A stretch of DNA of 64,000 nt from Zingiber officinale (GCF_018446385.1 NC_056001.1:6219600-6283599); one strand, 5' to 3'; positions 45,601 to 57,900 are shown, counted from the first letter of the stretch. Notes: generated by a model not told the origin, from the letters alone. A program made the numbers and translations.

Positions 45601-48600
45601 TTTCTATGTACTCGTATCATTATCCTGATCGTAAAACTATCAATAAAAATAATTTTTACCAAATATAAATATTTTTGGAATTTTTTAATCCCAAATTGAC
45701 CTAATTGGGTGTTAAAAATTCAAATCGCAGAAAATATTAATTAAAAATTATGGAAGATGATGTATTTACGATTAGCTCAATGATACGGATGCATAGAAAC
45801 TTGTTTCATCAAATTCCGATATCTCTAGGTCCATATTTAAACTTTCGGACACTAATTTACACTTATTCACTACAAACACATTTTTTGTTAGTATCAACCT
45901 ATATATGTTTTAAAAAATATATACCTAGAGACATCGGAATTTGATGAAACAAGTTTCTATGTGATCGTATCATTATCCTGATCGTAAATCTATCAATAAA
46001 AATATTTTTTACCAAATAGATATATTTTTGAAATTTTTTAATCCCAAATTGACCTAATTGGGTGTTAAACATTCAAATCACTTAAAATATTAATTAAAAA
46101 TTATGGATGATGACGTATTTACGATCAGCTCAACGATACGGACACATAGAAACTTGTTTCATTAAATTCCGATGTCTCTAGGTCCATATTTAGGCCTTAG
46201 GTGTTTGATTTTATTTATTTAAAATTATTTTCAGTTTTGGGACGAATCCTGGATTCGTCCCAAATTTTGGGACGAATCCAGGAATTCGTCCCAAAGTTTG
46301 GGACGAATCCAGGAATTCGTCCCAAATTTTGGGACGAATCCAGAGATTCGTCCCAAAATTTTATTTATTAAAAAATAAAAAAACAAACTTGGACGCCTTA
46401 AATACGGACCTAGAGACATCGGAATTTGATGAAACAAGTTTCTATGTACTCGTATCATTATCCTGATCGTAAATCTATCAATAAAAATATTTTTTACCAA
46501 ATATAAATATTTTTGGAATTTTTTAATCCCAAATTGACCTAATTGGGTGTTAAAAATTCAAATCGCAGATAATATTAATTAAAAATTATGGAAGATGATG
46601 TATTTACGATTAGCTCAATGATACGGACGCATAGAAACTTGTTTCATCAAATTTCGATGTCTCTAGGTCCATATTTAAACTTTCGGACACTAATTTATAA
46701 ATATTCACTACAAACACCTTTTTTGTTAGTATCAACCTATATATGTTTTAAAAAATATATACCTAGAGACATCGGAATTTGATGAAACAAATTTCTATGT
46801 GATCGTATCATTATCCTGATCGTAAATCTATCAATAAAAATATTTTTTACCAAATTGATATATTTTTGGAATTTTTTAATCCCAAATTGACCTAATTGGG
46901 TGTTAAACATTCAAATCGCTTAAAATTTTAATTAAAAATTATGGATGATGACGTATTTATGATCAGCTCAACGATACGGACGCATAGAAACTTGTTTCAT
47001 TAAATTCCGATGTCTCTAGGTCCATATTTAGGCCTTAGGTGTTTGATTTTATTTATTTAAAATTATTTTCAGTTTTGGGACGAATCCTGGATTCGTCCCA
47101 AATTTTGGGACGAATCCAGGAATTCGTCCCAAAGTTTGGGACGAATCCAGGAATTCGTCCCAAATTTTGGGACGAATCCAGAGATTCGTCCCAAAATTTT
47201 ATTTATTAAAAAATAAAAAAACAAACTTGGACGCCTTAAATACGGACCTAGAGACATCGGAATTTGATGAAACAAGTTTCTATGTACTCGTATCATTATC
47301 CTGATCGTAAAACTATCAATAAAAATATTTTTTACCAAATATAAATATTTTTGGAATTTTTTAATCCCAAATTGACCTAATTGGGTGTTAAAAATTCAAA
47401 TCGCAGAAAATATTAATTAAAAATTATGGAAGATGATGTATTTACGATTAGCTCAATGATACGGACGCATAGAAACTTGTTTCATCAAATTCTGATATCT
47501 CTAGGTCCATATTTAAACTTTCGGACACTAATTTACACTTATTCACTACAAACACATTTTTTGTTAGTATCAACCTATATATGTTTTAAAAAATATATAC
47601 CTAGAGACATCGGAATTTGATGAAACAAGTTTCTATGTGATCGTATCATTATCCTGATCGTAAATCTATCAATAAAAATATTTTTTACCAAATAGATATA
47701 TTTTTGAAATTTTTTAATCCCAAATTGACCTAATTGGGTGTTAAACATTCAAATCACTTAAAATATTAATTAAAAATTATGGATGATGACGAATTTACGA
47801 TCAGCTCAACGATACGGATGCATAGAAACTTGTTTCATTAAATTCCGATGTCTCTAGGTCCATATTTAGGCCTTAGGTGTTTGATTTTATTTATTTAAAA
47901 TTATTTTCAGTTTTGGGACGAATCCTGGATTCGTCCCAAATTTTGGGACGAATCCAGGAATTCGTCCCAAAGTTTGGGACGAATCTCTGGATTCGTCCCA
48001 AAGTTTGGGATGAATCCAGAGATTCGTCCCAAAATTTTATTTATAAAAAAATAAAAAAATAAAATTGGACGACTTAAATACGGACCTGGAGACATCAGAA
48101 TTTGATGAAACAAGTTTCTATGTGCTCGTATCATTATCCTGATTGTAAATCTATCAATAAAAATATTTTTTACCAAATATAAATATTTTTGGAATTTTTT
48201 AATCCCAAATTGACCTAATTGGGTGTTAAAAATTCAAATCGCAGAAAATATTAATTAAAAATTATGGAAGATGATGTATTTACGATTAGCTCAATGATAC
48301 GGATGCATAGAAACTTGTTTCATCAAATTCCGATGTCTCTAGGTCCATATTTAAACTTTCGGACACTAATTTACACTTATTCACTACAAACACATTTTTT
48401 GTTAGTATCAACCTATATATGTTTTAAAAAATATATACCTAGAGACATCGGAATTTGATGAAACAAGTTTCTATGTGATCGTATCATTATCCTGATCGTA
48501 AATCTATCAATAAAAATATTTTTTACCAAATAGATATATTTTTGAAATTTTTTAATCCCAAATTGACCTAATTGGGTGTTAAACATTCAAATCACTTAAA

Positions 48601-49620
48601 ATATTAATTAAAAATTATGGATGATGACGTATTTACGATCAGCTCAACGATACGGACGCATAGAAACTTGTTTCATTAAATTCCGATGTCTCTAGGTCCA
48701 TATTTAGGCCTTAGGTGTTTGATTTTATTTATTTAAAATTATTTTCAGTTTTGGGACGAATCCTGGATTCGTCCCAAATTTTGGGACGAATCCAGGAATT
48801 CGTCCCAAATTTTGGGACGAATCCAGAGATTCGTCCCAAAATTTTATTTATTAAAAAATAAAAAAACAAACTTGGACGCCTTAAATACGGATCTAGAGAC
48901 ATCGGAATTTGATGAAACTAGTTTCTATGTACTCATATCATTATCCTGATCATAAATATATCAATAAAAATATTTTTTACCAAATATATATATTTTTGGA
49001 ATTTTTTAATCCCAAATTGACCTAATTGGGTGTTAAAAATTCAAATCGCTGAAAATATTAATTAAAAATTATGGATGATGACGTATTTACGATCAGCTCA
49101 ACGATATGGACGTATAGAAACTTTTTTCATTAAATTCCGATGTCTCTAGGTTCATATTTAGGCCTTAGGTGTTTGATTTTATTTATTTAAAATTATTTTC
49201 GGTTTTGGGACGAATCCTGGATTCGTCCCAAATTTTGGGACGAATCCAGGAATTCGTCCCAAAGTTTGGGACGAATCTCTTTTGGGACGAATCAAGAGAT
49301 TCGTCCCAAAATTTTATTTATTAAAAAATAAAAAAACAAACTTGGACGCCTTAAATACGGACCTAGAGACATCGGAATTTGATGAAACAAGTTTCTATGT
49401 ACTCGTATCATTATCCTAATCATAAATATATCAATAAAAATATTTTTTACCAAATATATATATTTTTGGAATTTTTTAATCCCAAATTGACCTAATTGGG
49501 TGTTAAAAATTCAAATCGCTGAAAATATTAATTAAAAATTATGGATGATGACGTATTTACGATTAGCTCAACGATACAGACACATAGAAACTTATTTCAT
49601 CAAATTCCGATGTCTCTAGG
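42693..49620. repeat. Array of 17 fold-back modules in the CACTA right arm
   Basis: Each module (about 260-265 bp) starts with CCTAGAGACATCGGAATTTG and ends with the reverse complement of a 38-bp stretch beginning there. The inner arms TCGTATCATTATCCTGATCG and its near-complement continue the pairing, so every module can fold into a long hairpin. Two module types alternate. One ends in AAACTTTCGGACAC, the other in AGGCCTTAGGTG. Dimers repeat every roughly 775-890 bp, separated by GGGACGAATCC palindrome clusters. Module starts are near 42693, 43148, 43501, 43925, 44279, 44702, 45055, 45571, 45926, 46409, 46764, 47246, 47600, 48086, 48439, 48894 and 49362. Confidence 0.9.
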
Positions 49621-49669
49621 TCCATATTTAGGCCTTAGGTGTTTGATTTTATTTATTTAAAATTATTTT

Positions 49670-50003
49670 CAGTTTTGGGACGAATCCTGGATTCATCCCA
49701 AAATTTGGGACGAATTCAGGAATTCGTCCCAACATTTGGGACGAATTCTCGATTTGTTCCCAAATCTGGGACGAATCCAGGATTTGTCCCTAAATTTGGG
49801 ACAAATTTTTATTTCGTTCCAGATTTGGGGACGAATTTAGCAACGAATTTTTTTTATGTTGCAAACTTGAAACGAATTTTGTTTGTTGCAAGTTTTGTTG
49901 GTTATTTGGGTCGAAATTTATTTTCGACCCTAAATTTGTCCCAATTTTGGGACGAATTATTTTCGTTCCAAACTTTTGTCCCCAAAGTTATATTTTTTTG
50001 GTG
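49670..50003. repeat. Right subterminal region and terminus of the CACTA
   Basis: Further GGGACGAAT/ATTCGTCCC and TTTGGGACGAAT units, then the terminus TATATTTTTTTGGTG at 50003. Compared with the left end, the terminus lacks the TA of CACTAC. Confidence 0.85.
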
Positions 50004-50006
50004 CCA

Positions 50007-50061
50007 GGGCCAACACGGAGAAGGTAAATCACGGACGACTACTAGCCTTTGGAATGATGAC
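50007..50061 (-). mobile_element. SINE-like segment, right half, split by the CACTA
   Basis: GGGCCAACACGGAGAAGG to TACCACATAA. Completes 33738-33790. It is followed by the same purine-rich tract that follows the other truncated copy. Confidence 0.8.
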
Positions 50062-50944
50062 TACCACATAAGTGATGAGAAAAAAAAATATGATGGTAGA
50101 GAATGAAGAGAGAGAAAGTGTGATGAGAGAAAATAAAGAGAGAGTGTACGACGGGAGGGATTGATGAGAGAGAAAGTATGATGAGAGATAAAGTATGATG
50201 ATAGAATGAGAAGAGAAAAAAATGTGATGCGAGAAACAAGGAAAGAGAAAGTGATATGAAAAAAAAATTGAACAAATATATTAAGAATATTTTCGTCTAA
50301 AACTTAATTCTCATTCTCATTCTCATCAAAATCCATTGGAGAAGGTGAGTTTCATCAATACCTAAATTTTTAAGTTTCATTCCAAAATTTTAATGTCATT
50401 CTCATCAACAAAACATAAAATTTGAAAATAAATCCATTCCCTCATTCTCAAATTCCTAAATCAAATGACATCTTAGTTACTGCTTATGATTAGCGACCAT
50501 CTACCATTGTGCGGTTGAGATGATTTGGAACTTCGGATCCACAAATGTGTGTCGGTGATGGTGTATATGAACTCGCGGCTATTAAATTTCATGATTAATA
50601 TTCGCACAGACGATGTTTGAGCCATTTTGTTCGAGCTTTCAATGCGCGACTCCTTTTGGTTCTTATGTCAAAAAGGTTCAGAGTCGGAGTATTTATGGTT
50701 TGGGGCATAGTTAGCAAAGTTAAATGATCCAAGGCACTTTGTATTTTATGGAATATTAGGATAGAATTTTATAAGAGATATTTTTTTTTGCCAAATTTAC
50801 CTCCGAATATAAGTAGTAGTTACTTCGATATGATTTAGTTGTATATTTATGTGAATAATATTTGATTGCATTTCAACACTTGAGCTTAATCACTTTGGTT
50901 GAGCCTAAATGTGGATAATATGAACGTGGAATCTATTAATACTT

Positions 50945-51172
50945 CAATGGCTGCCCTGCTTCCTGGAATGGTGAGAATCTTACAGGTGTTGATTTGATAA
51001 CCATGGTTTATCTGGCTATATGCCCATTTGTCCGTGTGTTACTAACCTTGACATGCTTTTGAGGCTCACCATGTCAAAAAAACTGATCTTTCTGGGAGGT
51101 TGCCTAATAGTGCGTCGGGTCTAAAAGGCTTAGAGTATCTTGACGTTTTAAACAATGCCTTGTCATGGTTCT
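50945..51172 (+). pseudogene. Leucine-rich-repeat receptor fragment
   Basis: Short stretches in shifting frames read like consecutive LRRs: WNGENLTGVDLI, NHGLSGYMPICPCVTNLDML, then RLPNSASGLKGLEYLDVLNNALS (L-P-x-S-x-x-x-L-x-x-L-E-Y-L-D-V-x-x-N-x-L-S). No full ORF, at least two frame changes and no kinase part. Derivation from an LRR receptor-like gene is an inference. The flanking 50476-50944 and 51173-51378 hold nothing that I recognise. Confidence 0.4.
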
Positions 51173-51389
51173 ATATATAAAACCAGGGTTTATCTATAAA
51201 ATTATGAGATCTCTATATTTTCTATTTTAACTGGATACTTATAACTATTTATAAAGAGGTAATTTAGAAAACCAAACAAGCTACTATATGGAAAGATATT
51301 TTCCGTCGATTTAATCATGAATCGACTATTACTCATTTATATACATTAGGTAGTAACTAATTCAGTTATACTTGAGGCATTTTAATTGG

Positions 51390-51571
51390 GATTATGATGA
51401 TGATAAAAGGTGAATACATTCATCCCCAGTATTCTTGTCAACCTGTTCCAAGGTCAACATGGAGGAGGTAAATTACGGACAACTACTAGTCTTTAGAATA
51501 GTGACTAACACATAAAAAAAGATATTTATCTCAATTTTATCGAGATTCGAATTCCATATCTCATAATGACA
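51390..51571 (-). mobile_element. SINE, 182 bp, 11-bp TSD
   Basis: ATTTTAATTGG flanks at 51379-51389 and 51572-51582. On the minus strand the head has ATATGGAATTCGAATCTCG, a B-box-like GAATTCGAATC, and the body matches the copies at 33113 and 63731. Confidence 0.8.
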
Positions 51572-51582
51572 ATTTTAATTGG

Positions 51583-52584
51583 TATCATGCATGCCTACAA
51601 AGTTGCAATGTTCGGAGCATGCGTCATGTGCCATTAATTCTCTACTTTTGAACTTCCCTAATGAAAAAAACTGATATGATCCTCAACAATTTTCAAGTTG
51701 AAGCACGTAAATAAAAGTTTAAAGAACTAATGTAAATAGTTTAAAGCACTTTATCTTCTTTGTCGCTGGTTAAAATAAAAGTCGAGTTTTGCAAATAATT
51801 AGCAAGTTGAAGCACGTAATTGGCACTTGAAAATTCAATAAATACTAGGATTAGGATGACAATGAATACGATTTATATAGGATTTCGTATCTTTTATATT
51901 CATTCTTATTTATTATATTTATACTTATACTTATTTTCATACCCATCAAATATTTAATTTTCATATTTATCCCTATATCTATCGGATCTATATCCTATCC
52001 ATCCTCCTATTACTCTCTACTATTCTCGTTTTTTTTTAAAAATATTTCGACGTACTTGTAAGTTCTTCCTAATCTCGTGCTCCTTCGATCGGTTGAATAT
52101 TTCTCGTGTAAAAGAATATGAGATACGTGTTGATGATTAAATAAAAAGATAAATTAAATTTATTTATCTACGACGAAAAGTTGACTAAATTTCTTTTTTT
52201 ATATTTTGGTCGGATGTCGAATTACTTATCAATTCAGATGAAATTATCATCCCTAATAAATACTCATATGGAGTTTGACGATATTTTTAATGATTTTAAA
52301 AATTATGAGGGGTATTTTATTAAAAAATGTCATGAACAATCTTTCCCCAATCAAACTTCGATCTATCTCACCAGGCCTGCGGATCCCTTCAGCTTACCGT
52401 CGCCGCCCGGTAGCAGCGGATCAGCGAAGCACCTTCTCTGCTCCAGAACACCGTCGACCTTCGTCGACAGCCGGCAACTCGATGGCCTCCGCTTGTCCAC
52501 ACTCATGAATTACTCCACCCTTTAGTCGCCCATTTTTCCCAAGACGTCCAACGAACAGCCAACCACTTGGCGTCAGCTTCCAGC
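51583..52584 (+). promoter_or_regulatory. ARV1 upstream region and 5' UTR
   Basis: 51583-52360 is AT-rich without a gene. 52370-52584 turns GC-rich, as expected for a proximal promoter/5' UTR. No convincing TATA box. Two short upstream ORFs precede the start: 52482-52508 (8 codons plus stop) and 52505-52525 (6 codons plus stop), overlapping at ATGA. Confidence 0.5.
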
Positions 52585-55500
52585 ATGAGCGCCGTCAGAG
52601 ATAAGTCCAGTGACGTTTCCGAGCACCGTCGGCTCCTCCGTTGCGTGAACTGCGCGCGGGAGATGCCCTCGCTCTACGTCCAATACTCGCCTGGCAACAT
52701 CCGTTTGATGAAATGCGTAAGCGAAGCGTATGATTGGATCCTAGCCGCCAACGTCCTGAAAATCCTTCCTTGACCTTGTCTTTCCTTTATTTCTTTTATT
52801 TCTCGCAGGAATACTGCAGGGCCGTTGCTGATCCCTACATCGAGTGCGAATTTATGGTAGGCGGATATCTACTTCTAATTAGCATCATGCTAACAAACTG
52901 TTCGAAGTTTTTCTTTTTAAGAACCTGTGCGAACTTAGTTACTTGGATGCTTTCCCTGTCCCCCCCTTATTATCTCATTGTTTTGCTGACCCATGAGATC
53001 GCCAAGCAGCAAACCTTCTTTTTTGTTTGTGATTTCTCTTATATTCTATTTTATCTCTCTCATTGGAAGAAGATGGGAATTGCACACCATAAAATCATTC
53101 CATCAATATTTGTTATGTTGTCCATGCTACACCAAATTTGGTACATCCATATAATGACTGTTAGAAAGTTTCGTAGATGCTTTGGGTTTTTTATATCATA
53201 GCTTTGTAGGATATTACTGTTGCATTCTGGTTTGTAACTGTAACCTTTTAATGTAGATAATTCTGATAGATTTGATCCTTCATAAGAGGAAAGCCTATCG
53301 GCATTTGCTGTTTAACATGCTGAACTTAGGTGGTGATGACAAGGTAAGTTTTATTTTTCTGTTTATTTGTTTGAATTGGATAAATTTCCATCATTTACTG
53401 CTCTGTACTTCTTACAGCATGTATGCTACATCTTTAATTAGTTTCGTCATATCCTCCTAGTGTCATCGTATAATATTTTTTTTCTAGATAAATGCATGTA
53501 CAAAAAAACCAATTTAATGATCAAATATCATCTTCAGCTAACATTTTATAGCTCATTGAGTTTATTTAATTTATTTATGCTCGTGGTTATTGTAGGTTTA
53601 TTCATCAACCTTTTGCCCTAGAAAGTAGAACTAGAAGGTTTATAGTTAACATTTGGCTGTATGTAATTTGCTGAGTTCAAACACTTATCTACCAAATGTC
53701 ATTGTGTTTGTATCTTCTTTTTATTAGCGAACTGCCTGCCCATTCCTTAGTTAAATATATTTTTACTGTAGATTTAACAAAACCTGTGACTGATGAATGC
53801 CAATGGTGAAACTTCATTTTCCATAACCTTGCTTCTTGATAATAATAATAAAGTATGTCATTTGTAAATGACTTTCACTTGGCTTCAAAAGGAACATATA
53901 GATGTTGTTGAAAAACTTGTAATCTGTATCAATTTATAGGTTTCAACTTTCAAGTATAATTTATTGTACAAAGGAAAAAAACAAACCTTTTACTTCTTGT
54001 ACATCCATCATAGACCGGAGTGCACATGGTTTCATGGGTTTGGCAACTTTCTTCTAGTACAAATATTGTCACATGGAGTCATCTATCCAAGTTTTTGAAA
54101 CTATTGAAGCATCAATTTTCATCATGTTTAATGTAATTATTTTTGTTCTTTCATGTTGATAGTTTTGCTAAGAAAGGTGGAATGCAGGAAAAGGCTGTTG
54201 AACTAGTGATTGAATTACTTTTATGCATGTGCTTACAAAATTTAATTGGCTTACCATTTACAGGAAGTTGTATGGAAGTCAAGCTTACTTTATTTTATTC
54301 TAGATGTGTGTATCCATTCTGTTATTTTTAATAGATATTGATATACAGTATACAAATATATTCTTCTCTACCAAAACCTTGACAATGGAAGGCAGGTATT
54401 ATCTCTTAAAGAGTAGTGAAGCTTGTTTTGATTCATCCACACACATTATGATGTCAATTTTGACATGCGGAAAGGTGATGAATTCAGTTGTAGCAAATAT
54501 TTGGTTGTTAGTGTAAATTTTCACTAATTCTGTCATTGTTTTGGTTGCAGGTATTATTGAATGTTATATTGGGAAATTTGATATTTATGTCTGCTCTTTT
54601 TCTGGGAACTAGGTTTCTGCTTAAGTTATCATTTAACACAGTCAGGTTGGTTTTTATTAATCAATGCTTATGTTAACAATTTCCCTTTACCCTTTCCTTT
54701 CAAGTTGTATTGTGGTTTATTAGTTTGTTTGCATTTATTTCCTATATAATATAACTGCATTTTTATTATTCATATTGTTGTTTGGTAATCCGAAGGGGAG
54801 CCTTGGCGCAACGGTAAAGTTGTTGCTTTGTGACCAAAAAGGTCACGGGTTCGAATCCTGGAAACAACCTCTTGCAAAAAGCAGGGTAAGGTTGCGTACA
54901 ATGGATCCTTCCCCGGGACCCTGCATAGCGGGAGCTTCGTGCACCGGGTTGCCCTTTTATTGTTGTTTGGTAATCCATTCTTATTGGATTTTCTTGTTCT
55001 TATAATCCCAATATTCAAATGTGAAATCATTTATCTGTTTATGCCTTTGGCAATGCATTCGTTTGAGATTCCCTTGATCCTATAATCCCAATATTCAATC
55101 ATTTATCTGTTTATGCCTTTGCATTCGTGAATATTTGCATGTACTCAAAAATATTATTCTTCTCTTCAGCTACAGCCAAATCCTTCTGGCAGTTCTTATC
55201 TCAACTTACTTCAGATTGTATTTGATTGCAATGTTGGTTAGTACAGCTCTGCTGCTCTGAACTTGCCTAGGAAACTATACGTAGAAAGATATTTTTGTTA
55301 TATGAGTTGCATTTGTATTTCTTACATATTCTGATGATCTGTACAGGTCTGGGAATTCCCGTCTTCTGTTCTTTACATTATTGACCTACTTGTTCTATCA
55401 TCAAATGCACTGGCTTTGGGAGGTCTGCAATCTAACATTAAACATAAAACTTGACTTCTACTTTGTTCATGCTGATTTGTGTATTTTGGTGATAAATGAT

Positions 55501-56272
55501 TTCATTACATAAAACATCGTTTACCTGACAAAAGATGATTTCTACTAATTATGGAACTTAAATTTTTAGTTTTCCTTCTTATTCAGGCTACGTTTAGGTA
55601 AGATGTATCACCATACATTGTTTGCACCTCTCTCATTGTTCTGTTGGATACATACTACCGTCCATAATACTTATCACATTGGATTCGTAGGGCATCCTTA
55701 TGATACAGTATCAAATCAAACCTAAAATGACATAGAAAATTGAAATAAAATTGATGAAGGAGAGGGGGGTAAATTATCTTCGCACCGAGAAAAGAATCTC
55801 ACACACAGGAGAGAAATCTGACAATAAAATTTACCAAATCAAAAGATATGTATTAAACTACTAACAAATTAAAGATACTACAATTACTAAGTCAAAATTT
55901 AAATCAAAATCTAAATTCATTGATTTTCTTTTATTCCTTATGCGGCCTACTTCGAGACCATAAGAAGATAACTGAAAAGCTATATTACAGTAGTTACCTC
56001 TGTAATATTTCATAACATAATCTCTCATATGTTTGATAATTTCCAAGGCTTTGGCGCTTGTAGTTAATAATTATAGTTCTTGATATTGTGATGCACCATA
56101 TGACTATTGTTCATCCTATTATACTGCATGTGCTGAATTTGATAGTGCTCCATTATTTACAGTGGTAACAGAGTCGCAGACTGCTGGATGTCTCATAGTG
56201 TGCTTGGGAGCGCACGTAGCTAAATTCTTCAGTAATCATTGGCTACTTCATCTACTATCCGGCCCATCTTAG
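52585..56272 (+). CDS. ARV1: ARV1-like ER lipid/sterol homeostasis protein, nine exons
   Basis: Exons 52585-52716, 52809-52856, 53257-53343, 54264-54307, 54396-54474, 54551-54645, 55170-55236, 55347-55422 and 56163-56272 have GT-AG borders and agreeing phases. They encode 245 residues, the usual plant ARV1 length. ARV1 is an ER membrane protein needed for sterol and sphingolipid distribution and GPI-anchor handling. The N-terminal ARV homology domain has a zinc-ribbon pair, C20-x2-C23 and C44-x2-C47, with YVQYSPGNIRLMKC and DPYIECE. About four hydrophobic segments follow (roughly 91-107, 131-154, 165-184, 190-209), with the conserved VWEFPSSV near 185. The short exon 4 is the least certain; its donor was chosen because it restores phase and gives ILDVYYLL. 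The ATG at 52585 is the first in frame. Intron 6 holds a SINE. Confidence 0.92.
54792..54958 (+). mobile_element. Au-type SINE in ARV1 intron 6, 18-bp TSD
   Basis: Flanked by ATTGTTGTTTGGTAATCC at 54774-54791 and 54959-54976, a perfect duplication. The body has AGCCTTGGCGCAACGG (A box), GGTCACGGGTTCGAATCC (B box), GCAGGGTAAGGTTGCGTACA and the ending CACCGGGTTGCCCTTTT, the hallmarks of the plant Au SINE family. It lies 146 bp after the exon 6 donor and in the sense orientation. Confidence 0.95.
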
Positions 56273-57900
56273 ATATCTTTTGAGGCTTTAATTGCTGTTA
56301 CTTTGTTCTCTACAACAATCCTGTTATTGTGATATGACCTCCCTATAATTTTGCATTAGCTACATGATGTTGATTATTCAGTATGCATGAGAGACTATTA
56401 AATGTAGGCAAATGCCAAGTTGATCAAGTATCACTACAGTAATACAAGCACTGGATGCAGTCTTTTATTTATCAATTCGGAACATTAAAAAGGGTATAAA
56501 GCTTAAGCTAGTTTTCCATTTTCTTAATCATATTGGTTTATATTTCCCCTACCATCCTGGAGTCTGAATCTCCAAATCTTTATTTCAGTTATGCAGATGC
56601 TCATCCTAACTGCATAGCCCTTGTCTCAGTTTGATGGATGGAGGCGACACATACTTGAAAGTGAGGAGGTGGGACACATGAAGACAACTGAGGAGAGATT
56701 TGGAAGAGACAGGAATATCTCTTGGATTGGTAGTAAAGCTAGCCATGGCCTTTCGAGTACATGATGCTTCAAAAGGGATCCATCAACAACAAAACCCTAT
56801 AAGACTTTACTGCATGTAGCAAATTGGGGCAAAGTTCAAGCTACCCCACACTTCGCGGTCATAGTAAACAGTCGAAATAGATCTTTACTGCTACTTGTCT
56901 TTGGATACTCTGCATCAAGCTTCCCGACATGGAGTTAGCTGTAATCATGCAAATGCACTGTTTGAAGGCTAAGGAAACAGTACGGATGACCTACAACATA
57001 ACACCATCAAATGCATGTATGGGCATACGACGACAGAACTGATTGGATGTTTATATATATAACTACTAAACCCCAAACAAAATTAATCTTTCCGAGCATC
57101 TCTTGTTGAAATTTCTTTTCATGATGTACAGAAAAACAAACCGGTGAAACAGTACAAGATAAGAACAAACACAATAATGTAATTCTGGCTGCATTTGGGT
57201 GTAGAACTCGGGGAGTTTCTGCATGAATTTTAAAATCGATTTATGAATAAAATAGATGCATGATGATGGGGGGACGAAGGAAGCAAGTTAATACTGCTGC
57301 AGTCGCAGTAACTACTACGTGCATGGATTCTTTGACAGACTTAAAGGCACGCACGTATACGCAATTAAGAGTAGAACCAGGAATGCATTGAATGCAATGG
57401 CATACACATATTCATGTGTTCTTTTAGAAAAATAAAATAAATTAAATCAATCATCTTTCTTCTCTTCTAGGATAAATTGCTGAAAAAGAAGAATTTGTTT
57501 TTACTGATATAGTGGAAGTTTAAAATGAAGCCATAATAATATTATTGTCCTTGTCGAAATAAATTAATCAATAAATGCTGCCAGCAGATAAATTATTATG
57601 CTTTTTTATGCAAAGGAGATCGAATAAAGGTGGTTGTTGGTGTAGGGCAGTAAATAATATCATTTTATTTTTTGAAGAAAAACTTTTGCATATGTCACGA
57701 GCACTCGAATACGTGCTCTCATCATGAACCTTTCATTTGTTAAGCAAGCAATATTTTATTTTATTGAATAATTAAAATGACTTTAATATTAATCAACAGT
57801 GCGAAAAGAATGTAATTGCCCGAAATCACAGTTTTACGATATTATTTTTTAATATTGGAAAAAGGCAACAAAATATAAATGGATTATATCAAATGGCATT
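56273..57900. other. ARV1 3' region and intergenic spacer, no gene seen
   Basis: AT-rich with short open frames only. I see no conserved domain, RNA gene or repeat structure here. Confidence 0.6.

Larger units (their letters stand above)
33791..50003 (-). mobile_element. CACTA (En/Spm) transposon, 16.2 kb, TSD CCA
   Basis: Left end CACTACAAAAAAAAAGAT; right end, reverse-complemented, CACCAAAAAAATATAAC. CCA at 33788-33790 and 50004-50006 is the 3-bp duplication expected for CACTA. The pre-insertion site is confirmed by related SINE copies at 33150, 51465 and 63770. Both ends carry subterminal repeats of GGGACGAAT/ATTCGTCCC. Minus-strand genes: TnpD-like (38100-41817) then TnpA-like (36209-37847). 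Confidence 0.95.
32768..50472. mobile_element. Tourist/PIF-Harbinger-like element carrying nested insertions
   Basis: Ends GGTGACGTTTG and CAAATGACATC form an imperfect 11-bp TIR flanked by TTA (32765-32767, 50473-50475), the TSD of PIF/Harbinger elements, and the TIR resembles Tourist ends. Without the CACTA (33791-50003) about 1.5 kb remains. That residue has purine-rich GATGAGAGAGAAAGTATGAT tracts (32960-33100, 33476-33735, 50062-50265) and SINE-like sequence. No transposase. Confidence 0.6.

Noticed and set aside
43792..48458. Many recurring 60-90 residue ORFs on both strands
   Set aside because: They recur at the period of the fold-back array and lie in its inverted arms; they are by-products of the repeat, not genes.
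42693..49620. CRISPR-like appearance of regularly spaced repeats
   Set aside because: Units are about 260 bp fold-back modules in a eukaryotic CACTA element, with repeated rather than unique spacers and no cas genes.
54792..54870. tRNA gene from the A/B-box sequence
   Set aside because: It does not fold as a complete tRNA, continues into an Au SINE body, and is flanked by an 18-bp target duplication.
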